A stretch of 64,000 nt of DNA, from contig CM066031.1 of assembly GCA_033557465.1 (NCBI GenBank), positions 1,232,599,312 through 1,232,663,311 on the forward strand, read 5' to 3'. Position numbers and translations under genes: made by a program. The notes beneath the pieces are model-generated. The model saw nothing but the letters and a program-made list of their open reading frames with translations. It was not told the origin of the DNA and did no database searches. Shown piece after piece: positions 56,340 through 64,000 of the stretch (position 1 is its first letter; each line of letters starts with the position of its first letter). Source of the stretch: Ichthyophis bannanicus (Eukaryota; Chordata; Amphibia; Gymnophiona; Ichthyophiidae).

Positions 56340-56892
56340 AGGTATTTCATGCACCCGCTGGGCTCTGTGTTTCCCTCTGCCTCAGTCACTGTGGGCATAC
56401 ATATCTTTTACCCCTGTTGCCCTGGCGCTGCCTGTTCTTTCTCATGCACCTTGTATATGTCCCTCCTTTGTGCATAACAGTATGTATATCTGCATCCTGT
56501 GCACCCTGTTACTGCAGGCACACAAATAGTGTCATCGTCATACCTCTCGGGATGCGGTGGGGCACAGAGCAGTATGTTCATTTCTTTCCCTTCTTTTGGT
56601 CCATTTCTGTTATGCCAAGTTTTTGCAGGTATAACGTAGACATCCGTGGATAAACATCTAGACATACACGGATCCAGACAGAATACGGTTTGGATGTTTT
56701 TGTCGCCAGGCATGCCCACGCCCCTCCCCTCCATGCCATTGTTCCACCCCTGCCCGCCCACATTCAGAGATACATGTATATCTCTTTTGTACGTGCATGT
56801 AGGCTTGTGTTTGGAATGCGGTCTAGACGTCTCTGCCTGGCACATGTCTCTAGCGTATGTGCAAACAACTTATTTGCAGTTCAGAATGACCC

Positions 56893-57299
56893 GGTAAGTC
56901 TTCCTTTCTCCATGGTGTGAGCTAGTGGTATAGTATTATTTCTTTTTATATTTTTTGTCTTTTTATGTATTTTGAATTATGTAGAAAATTTGTTGGATTT
57001 AATCGTACATATAATCTTAAAAATGAATAAAAAAACAAAATGCAGAAGAACTTTAACACTAAAAATTCAGCCAATATGATGACGTTATTGAGAAAGGAAT
57101 AGTTTTGAGTCCAAATACTATGCATTACTGAATAATGTTGATATAAACAGGCAAATGAGTTTGAGTGGGGTAAGTATGAATCTGAGCCCATCACCAAGGG
57201 AACTGCCCAGCATTTACTACAGACAGAAGAAGCAATGGCAGTAATAATAAAATCAATGGCAGGGAATAATAAACACATTTGAAATAAGTGGCATGTGAG
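56893..57299. other. Gene-free AT-rich stretch
   Basis: Nothing recognised. Marks the right border of the Harbinger block by a sharp change to AT-rich sequence. Confidence 0.5.
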
Positions 57300-57780
57300 C
57301 TCATCCAGGCTTCTTGTAGTTATCAAAGAAAATGCAGTTATTACTGAACCAAGCAGCCAGAATATTAGAACAGTTTCTTAATTACATTAGGACTGAGAAA
57401 GTAATTAATGGAAAAATAGGGCCCTCCTAGAGGTTTTACTGTGTGCAGTCCTTGGCAGGGCTGTTTAATTCATGAAATGCAAAAGATGTCATGGATCCAC
57501 AGAAAACTAAATTGCACTGCTCAGTATAAAATCTAATTGGCTGGTATAAAGTTTATGACCTTGAGCTCAATATGTTTCCAGGAAATGAAAATGGAGCGGT
57601 CTGGTGCTCAGTGATCTTTTGATAGCATGCTCTGTGATTTTAATAAAAGGATTTTGCTTGATTTTCATTCTCCTCTCTTACATACAAAAACAACAGCTGC
57701 GGTGTGAGTTGCAGTGAACAGCTGCAGTTTGTCTCATCAGACAGTTGTAAGAGGAATGAGCAGTGACCCAGGTAAAAGAT
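57300..57780. other. Non-repetitive stretch, candidate conserved non-coding DNA
   Basis: Unlike its surroundings it has no repeat wording, no TIRs, balanced composition and dense homeodomain-like cores (taattcatgaaatgcaaa, atctaattggc, tttaataaaag). No coding frame. The call rests on style only. Confidence 0.3.
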
Positions 57781-58140
57781 GTTAATACATACTGGCAAGA
57801 AATGTTTATTTATGAGTTAGAGGACATGTTAAAATTCAGCTTCAGATTTCATGTATTGTACTTTTAAATGCTTACCTATGTTGGTAAGCAATTGTGTCGA
57901 TTGTCAATCTGACTGAAATTCCTTTTCTTACCCATGATGTTTTAGAAATATTTGATACAAAGAGTAGGATGATTAAATGTTCCTGCCAGACATCAAAAGT
58001 TTGACATTCCTGTTACTTTTCTCCTGGTGTATACAGCAATAGACTTTTAAAACTAGTCTGTTCTCAAAAAATACACATTCTGATTCAAGTCTCAGGGAAG
58101 TCTTGCAGCATTTCCTACACGCCTTTTGCTAAAACTATTT

Positions 58141-58560
58141 TTGTGGCCGATGCAGAAAGCCAGCGTTAGCGTTGTGCACTAAAAGTTGTGTGCACGGTCT
58201 TCTAGCGTGAGAGTATGCAAACATATGCAACAAGCAATGATATGCAAATAAGGTAGGCGCAACAAGTCTGTGGTAAACCGCTAAACACATGTACACAAGC
58301 GACTGCGTTACCACCTAGATCCTGCGTATAAAAAGCACTTGTGCGCATGTGCTGTAATTCTTTGTGGTACATATCTCTCTTGAGAAGTTTTACTCTGAAC
58401 AATATCGGTGTCTTTGAACAGCGACATTATTCTGAACAATACTCTGAGCAGAATGTTGCTGTCCTGTGCTACATACGATTTCATCAAATGCGCGTACATT
58501 TGCTGTAGCACAATTCCCCTGCCATTTTTTTTAAGAACAATTTTTAGTAAAGCCAAGAAA
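58141..58560. repeat. MITE-like stretch with an ATGCAAAT motif
   Basis: Starts gtggccgatgcagaaagcca, then actaaaagttgtgtgcacgg; contains atgcaaaca, atgcaaca and ATGCAAAT (58242-58249) followed by aaggtaggcg. The arrangement resembles the left end of the Harbinger block (actaaaagttagtg then octamers). No matching right end seen. Confidence 0.4.
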
Positions 58561-58756
58561 ATCTAGGGGGTAGGGGATGTCCGTTCATGAAACAAACATA
58601 AATTCCTTCTTGGCACTGAGCGCAGACCTCTTATGTCTCCTTCGAGTAGGTGTTAAAAGTTCAGGCATTAAGTTCAGTCTTTACTCTTCTGCAAGGTTCC
58701 TTGCATCTGGGTAGAATAGCTAATTCTTGATTATCATGTAATTTGAATGGATTTAC

Positions 58757-58965
58757 ATGGGCTGTGTGCTTGGAAACACGAAGTCAGCATCGAGTGGTCT
58801 GAGAAGGTGGAAGCAAACAGCCCTACGCCGCTGCAGTTTTAAGGTCAGTCCACGGGGTTGTTTGTGGCCATTGCTGCCCCTCCAGGTCCTGAGATGGGGC
58901 AACAGTGATGGCAATGGGTGCCCCTGCAGGGACAACCGCCTAGTTTGCCTAATGGTAATACCACC
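58757..58965 (-). repeat. Dispersed repeat as at 1156, opposite strand
   Basis: The complement of about 58860-58965 gives attaccattaggcaaactag, cacccattgccatcactg and ggaggggcagcaatggcc, matching 1165-1265. The outer CAGGGCC-type end is missing here. Confidence 0.45.
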
Positions 58966-59050
58966 CTTACTTATATGTGTAAGTGGCATCATGTAAACAT
59001 AAATAATTTGCAAAATCACATCACATCTTATATGTGGATGTAGCAATATT

Positions 59051-59461
59051 GGGCCCCCATTTATTAAACTAAGTTAAGGTTTTAGAGTTAACCTTTGCAG
59101 TTAGTGCATTTTAATGCACAGTAGCTGCAAAACCTCCATGGTAACTGCTGGGGCATTCCTAGTACTTTGGAAAAGGGGCAATGGTTGCTACTGTGCATTA
59201 ATGACACTGCCACTAATGTAGAATGCAGTTAATGATATCTCACAAAGTGCTGATAGCTGTTTTTGTTATTTGCCGTATTCACAGTTAATATGCGGTAACA
59301 ACACCCATGTTATTTGCAGGGAGCACTCCCTCCCCTTCTCTCCAGTACAAATTTCCACTATAGGTGTTTAATGCAGCAGGTAACTGTTAACTCCTGTTTT
59401 AACGGTTAATACAATTAAAATCTACTTTAAACACCGAATGCTGCCTAGTAAACGAGTCCCT
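59051..59461. mobile_element. MITE with imperfect terminal repeats
   Basis: Left gggcccccatttattaaact and the complement of tagtaaacgagtccct at the right agree in GGG and TTTA(C/T)TA. Interior has gcattttaatgcacagta and gttaat/attaac words. About 410 bp. More diverged than the MITEs at 14528 and 30280. Confidence 0.45.
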
Positions 59462-59640
59462 TTATACGCATAAATCCCCTAGCAATGTCACTTGGTTGTT
59501 AATGTGTTCATTATGAAAAGGGCTTTTCTCTTGTGCATGGCATCAAATATTCTGGCACCTTTAGCGGTACTCTCCGTATTTTATAAAAGCTTTGCAATCA
59601 CTATCCCTTTTTATAAAAAACATGCAGTTTTAAGCAGGCA

Positions 59641-59982
59641 GGGCACAATATTCAAAGGGATTAAAATGGTTAGTAGACCTGCTAACCTTGTTAATCCCCC
59701 TAGTCTGGATATTCAGTGGACTATCATGATTGGTTCTGCTAAATACTCCCAGGTGCCGCCGCTTCACGCTCTGATGCTAACCGATGAGCATCAGGGTGTT
59801 CCACGCGTTGACCTAACTTTTGCTGCTTAAGCTAACTGGGCAGTGGCTGAATATCACTGCTATCCTGTTAGCTTCATGGCAATCCAGGCAACCTAGATAT
59901 TCAGTGCTGGGGCCCATATATGGCACTGTCATTGAATATCTGGGTTTAAAGTTCAGCCGCCGTCACTGAAGTCGGGCCCATA
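59641..59982. repeat. Repeat family with GAATATCAGGCCC ends, copy 3
   Basis: Left gggcacaatattcaaaggga, interior gatattcagtggactatcat and gctaactgggcagtggctga, right tcactgaagtcgggccc. Shares the interior gggcagtgg/gggcagcgg and attcagtgctggggccc with the other copies. Confidence 0.55.
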
Positions 59983-60663
59983 GACCTTAACATCCATTTC
60001 CTCATCTGGATGACCTATACAAAATTATCCACCCTATGTGTAACTGCTAGTGGGTAAATGGTATAACTTGGATAAGAAATGCATTTAAAATTGTACATTA
60101 ATTTTTTCAGTGGAGGCAATGCTGAAAATATATCTAATTATAAACAGATATCTTATCCATCTAAAGCTCTATGGTGGCTCCGCTGCAGAACATTGATCTC
60201 CTAGGGTCCCAGGGTTAACAGTTTTTCAGGAGTCTGATATTGCCTTATTCCATCTGAACCATGTAGCTCAACACCTTACAGTCTCTGTCACTCCGGTCTA
60301 ACCGTGTAACAATAAATTAAAGGGGAAACCACTGATATATTGCCTCCAGAGTTGGCAGTGACCTGCATCATAAAATCTATATACATATGTGTGTAAAGTA
60401 TATGCAAACATTTACACCTGTTTGCTAGCATTCTCTGCCACATATGCCAGTATTTTATAAACACAAGTAGGTGCCTACCCGCAGTGCCCTGTTATAAAAT
60501 TACCCTCCATGAGTACATTATAATGCCATTTAGCCCTTGCAAAGCCCTGGCCATCTTCCAAGTCTTTGTCAATGATATGTTCTGAAACCTTCTTTTGCAA
60601 GATGTGGTAAGTCTACCTTGAAGATATCTCGGTCTTCTTTTCTGACTTAACCACATATTCACA

Positions 60664-61142
60664 GTGGGCCCAATACTCAATTGCAACGGCTATGTACCTC
60701 TAAGGAGCATAGACCTCGCCGCTGAACTTTAACTCTAGATATTCAATCCAGGGCCATATCTGGCCACCAGAATTGAATATCTGGGTCTGCCATAATGCGC
60801 CGCATGGTGCAGAAGCTAACCGGACAGCGGCGATATTGAGCCACTGCCTAGTTAGCTCCCATGGGTAAGGTTTTCCCATGCCTATCTTTACTCACGAGTC
60901 ACTAACCGGGCAGCGGATCAATATCGCTGCTGCCTGGTTAGCAAAGAGTGCCACCTCCTCTCTGCCACAGAACTCCCACGACATGCCCTGGTTCTACACG
61001 GACAGCATCAGGAGTATAGCGGCGGAACCGTGGATATTCATCAGCACTAACCGTATTAGTGCCGATCAATATCCCTCTATAGCAGCATTTACATGGTTTA
61101 CAGGCTTTTAAACCATGTAAATGCCTTTGAATATCAGGCCCA
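60664..61142. mobile_element. Best copy of the GAATATCAGGCCC-ended repeat
   Basis: About 480 bp. Left end tgggcccaatactcaattgc pairs with the complement of cctttgaatatcaggccca at the right (TGGGCC then ATA-TCAA in both). Inside, gcggcgatattgagccactg pairs with the complement of gggcagcggatcaatatcgc, so the interior is itself foldback. No coding frame of quality. Class unknown to me. Confidence 0.65.
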
Positions 61143-62340
61143 GTATGTCCAGGAAGTTCTGAGAAATGTGTTTCTGAGCAGAAGCAAGTGCCCTTTCTGG
61201 GTTACATCATTTCTGGTACAGAATTTGAGATGGACCCCAGTAAGGCTGCTTCTGTACTTGAATGACCTGTATCAGTGGGCCTTAAGAATCTTTGGCATTC
61301 CTTGGGCTTCACCAACTATTATAGATGATTCATTCAGAAATGTGCTAAAATAGTGGCTCCTCGTCTGGCATTGACATAGAAGGGTACACCTAAGAACTCC
61401 TGGAATCCTAAGGCTCAAGAAGACTTTGAGACTTCAAAGTGACTTTTTTGGCTCTGTGTTATAAACAAAAAGAAAAAGAGAAGCTCAGCACATTTTCTAA
61501 CACCAAAATAAATTATAACTAAATGTGTTTTGGTGTTTGAAACAGCACCATGGTTCTCTCTTTTTCTTTTTGAACATCTATTTTGCATCTTTTTGAACAT
61601 CTAGTTTGCATCCAATGAAACCCCTCCTTCAACAGTAAGTGCAGAGCAGAACTAGAATATTCCACCATAGAACCCTCACTAAGTACCGAATAAATTATAA
61701 CAAACTCAAAATAGAAATATGTAGATAAAATTAAATTTAAATCCCAATAAGCAAGGCTCTGCTTGCAGTGCAACACAAGAAATAGAAACAGTGATGCATC
61801 TTGCACTGTACTGTGCAAAATACGAGAGATGGCACATATAAAATCCAAAAACTGACATATTACAGTCATTAAAATGAAAATAAATTCTTTACCTTTATTG
61901 TCTAGCTATTTTATTTTTCTCACCGCCTTGGTCCCTGTATCTGGTTTCTGCATCTTGTCTTCTCTTAACTCTTTCCCAGAGTCTGCAATCCACCTGCCAC
62001 TTCTCTCCACTCCTGTCCGCTTCAATTGCTCCTCTACATCCAGATTTCTTCCATTTATTCTTTTTTCTTTATCAACTAAGATTTCATTTCTCCTTCTTAT
62101 ACCTGGTTCTCCATCTTCCTCTTTTTACTGCATCAGCCTACCACATTTCAGCCTTTAATACAGCCTTCTCTCTACATCTCTCTATCCTTTCCAAGCCACT
62201 TCTTCCTCTATCTTTCACCAACTCTTTCCTTTCTCTTTCTCTCTTCCACCTTCCCCGTGTTCAGAATTTATCTGCTTCTCTCCTGCCCTTTCTTGTCTCC
62301 CCAATCTCATGCCTCTCTACTTTTTCTCATCCTATCCCCC
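61143..62340. other. Gene-free stretch
   Basis: AT-rich to about 61880, then CT-rich (ttctctccact, cttcctc). No protein frame with a family signature. An internal duplication (catctattttgcatctttttg then aacatctagtttgcatc) is at about 61575-61612. Confidence 0.5.
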
Positions 62341-62342
62341 CC

Positions 62343-62910
62343 AGTTCCAGCATTCCTCCTAACTCCCTCACCCCGTGTCCAGCACCTCCCCATTTCAGCA
62401 ACACCATGTTCAGCATCCCCCTCTCTCCCTACCTCATGCCCAGCATCTTCTCTTTCTCACCCCATGTTCAGCATCTGTCCTCCCTCCCTCACTCTATGTC
62501 CAGCATCTATCCTCCACACCTACCATGTCCAGCCTCCACCATATATCCCCCTATATCCCCCCACCCATGTCCAGCATCCGTCATCCGCCCTCCATCCCTT
62601 TATGACACCTACCCCATGTCCAACCTCTGTTCTCCACCCCCTACCTGTGTCTTGTATCTGCCTTTCATTCCTCCCCCCCCCCCCCCGAGTATGTGTCCAG
62701 TATCTGCCCTTCCCACACCATTGTGTCCAGCATCTGCCTTGCTCTTATTCAGGATCTGTTCTCTGCCCCCCCTCCTTGTGTCCAACATTTGTCTAGCATT
62801 TCCCTCCTGGCCATTCCCCCCCCTCCTTTGTGTCCATCTGCCCAGCATTTCCCTTCCTGCCATTCCACCCCCCTCTTTGTGCCCATCTACCCAAAATTTC
62901 CTTTCTGGAC
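62343..62910 (+). repeat. Degenerate minisatellite, ATGTCCAGCATCT type
   Basis: About 14 units keyed on atgtccagcatct or tgtccagcatctgcc, 30-60 bp apart, with C/T-rich spacers and a C13 run near 62678. The Pro/Ser/Leu-rich frames over it are products of the repeat. Confidence 0.85.
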
Positions 62911-63478
62911 ATTCCACACAAATACCCCCCACCCTGCCACTGCTGCCGCTTTTCCTGTGTCTGCAGTGATGGCAACAGGCCTCTGATTTAAAAAAGAAAA
63001 AGAAGTATGGCTCTATGCACTTCCATGCTAGGAAGATTGGTGTAGTCCCACCTCCTCTGACATGACGCATGCGTCAGAGTGTGGCAGGACCAGGCTTGCT
63101 TTATCAGCTCGGGAGAGCCTGCGGTTTTTTTAAAAATCGGAAACTGTCACTATCACTGCCGCTGTAGACACAGAAAAAGACGTGGCAGCGATACAAGTGT
63201 GTGTGTGTGTGGGGGGGAGGGAGGTTTGTCAGGCTTTCACCAAATAGCTATAGAGTCAGCTCATTTGTGAAAGAAATTTCCCCCCTTGCCCTCTTCAAAG
63301 TATGTCCATGGTTGCCCTCTGCTCCCCACCTGGCACTGATATTCCTCAAGATGATTATACACCTGCATAGTTTTCCAATTGCAATACCTAGTGCACTGGA
63401 AAGGCTTTGGTCTGGAGGAGAGGCCCTCCTGGAGAAATCTTTGGCAAAACATTCTGTGAGTCATCTTGGAGGCTGCCC
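62911..63478. other. Gene-free stretch
   Basis: Nothing recognised apart from a tgacgcatgcgtca palindrome at about 63063-63076 and a short (TG)n run at about 63198. Confidence 0.5.
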
Positions 63479-63480
63479 CT

Positions 63481-63516
63481 GTATATGTATATATGTGTGT
63501 GTGTGTGTGTGTGTGC
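63481..63516 (+). repeat. (TA/TG)n microsatellite
   Basis: gtatatgtatatatgtgtgt continuing as TG units. Confidence 0.9.
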
Positions 63517-63845
63517 AGCAATGCGAAGCTCTGCTATGAGCCTGCTAATGGCTCATTTCCCATAAGAACCCCAAAACCTTAGGCCAAGGGTAATGCTAGA
63601 TATTCTTCTCTCCCCCACTAAAAAAGTAGCTCTTCCAATAGTTTGGGACCACAGGCATCTTCATCCCCCCAGTGGTGCAGTATCTGTTCTCTCCCTCCTC
63701 CCCTTCCCCCTCCAGTCAGCATCTCTCTCCTCTATACCTGCCCCCCCCCCCACCCCTTGCAGCCCAGAATCTCTCTCTTCCCTCCCTACTCCCATAGCTT
63801 TCTTACTTGGCTGCATACCCAGCATATCACCGACAATAGAAGCAA

Positions 63846-63988
63846 TTTCTAAACACTGCCTCTCACCCACGAGGTACCTTATCTCTGCTGTGTTCCACCC
63901 CCACTATAAACAGGACATTTTGTTACAGAGAGCAAGATGCAGCAGAGGAGAGGTTCTCAGTAGGTGAGAGGCAGCATTTGGAAAACAC
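63846..63988. repeat. Inverted repeat near window end
   Basis: tttctaaacactgcctctca at the left pairs with the complement of gtgagaggcagcatttggaa at the right (about 63964-63985), roughly 20 of 25 bases, with a loop of about 95 bases containing an atctctgctgtgtt and gagcaagatgcagcagagg pair. Confidence 0.65.
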
Positions 63989-64000
63989 TTCCACTGCTGA

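Larger units (their letters stand above)
39716..56892. mobile_element. Harbinger/PIF-type transposon block, composite
   Basis: About 17.2 kb of uniform composition (CA/TG-rich, CpG-poor), sharply different from AT-rich DNA on both sides. The left edge is TTA then agaggcatgtttactaaa with three ATGCAAAT octamers just inside. The right edge is TCAGAATGACCC. It holds a HARBI1-type transposase C-terminus (minus, 43747-44120), a Myb/SANT-like gene (plus, 54485-56339) and multi-exon gene remains at 40916, 45816 and 52282. Harbinger elements normally carry a DDE transposase gene plus a Myb-like DNA-binding partner, so the content fits, but the size and the multiple copies show that several elements lie side by side or nested. 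L2 (46697) and SINE (49684) insertions lie inside. Confidence 0.6.
53392..56892. mobile_element. Candidate 3.5-kb element with GGGTCATTCTGA ends
   Basis: GGGGGTCATTCTGA at 53392-53405 pairs with TCAGAATGACCC at 56881-56892, 12 bp perfect. Flanks read TAG on the left and, after GG, TAA on the right, near to the TWA duplication of Harbinger elements. The Myb/SANT-like gene is the only gene inside. No transposase is present, so it would depend on another element. Confidence 0.5.

Noticed and set aside
62257..62969. Overlapping Pro/Ser/Leu-rich frames of about 180 codons
   Set aside because: Produced by the CT-rich minisatellite. All three frames are open in parts, as expected for stop-poor C/T repeats.

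Overview
The window reads as repeat-dominated nuclear DNA of a vertebrate with a large genome. I found no host protein-coding gene that I can support. The mixture is Tx1/L1-type LINEs, CR1-type LINEs ending in an octamer tail, L2 LINEs, a 5S-rRNA-derived SINE, tRNA-derived SINEs and Harbinger/PIF DNA transposons with CpG-depleted remains. This suggests an amphibian, possibly a caecilian, but lineage is an inference from repeat style and was not tested by alignment.

Layout. 0-4.65 kb: an antisense LINE RT fragment, a dispersed repeat with a CAGGGCCGG-like end, a 5S-rRNA-derived SINE and a MITE-like stretch. 4.65-10.75 kb: a full-length Tx1/L1-type LINE on the minus strand between 15-bp target-site duplications, with ORF1 open and ORF2 broken by several frameshifts. 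11.1-15.9 kb: old and young CR1 pieces, a tRNA-derived SINE nested in an old CR1, an L2-like tail and a short MITE. 17.9-24.36 kb: a second Tx1/L1-type LINE on the plus strand, ORF1 open and ORF2 decayed, its poly(A) running straight into a 5'-truncated CR1. 25.5 kb: a mariner-type MITE. 26.8-28.4 kb: the longest CR1 copy. 28.7-39.7 kb: MITEs, L2 fragments, a 370-bp palindrome and a 1.1-kb minisatellite.

39.7-56.9 kb is the most unusual part. It is a 17-kb block of uniform, CpG-poor, CA/TG-rich sequence with remains of a HARBI1-type transposase C-terminus (minus strand), a Myb/SANT-like DNA-binding gene (plus strand) and a third, unrecognised multi-exon gene present in at least two copies that share an exon of exactly 113 bp with the same splice sites. 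An L2 LINE and a tRNA-derived SINE are inserted in it. 57-64 kb holds more MITEs, one stretch that could be conserved non-coding DNA, and CT-rich tandem repeats.

How the parts relate: the autonomous LINEs and Harbinger genes are the likely sources of machinery for the SINEs and MITEs around them. Shared 3' tails (RTE-like on two SINEs; a stem-loop on L2-like elements) and shared terminal inverted repeats support this. All autonomous copies seen here are broken or truncated.
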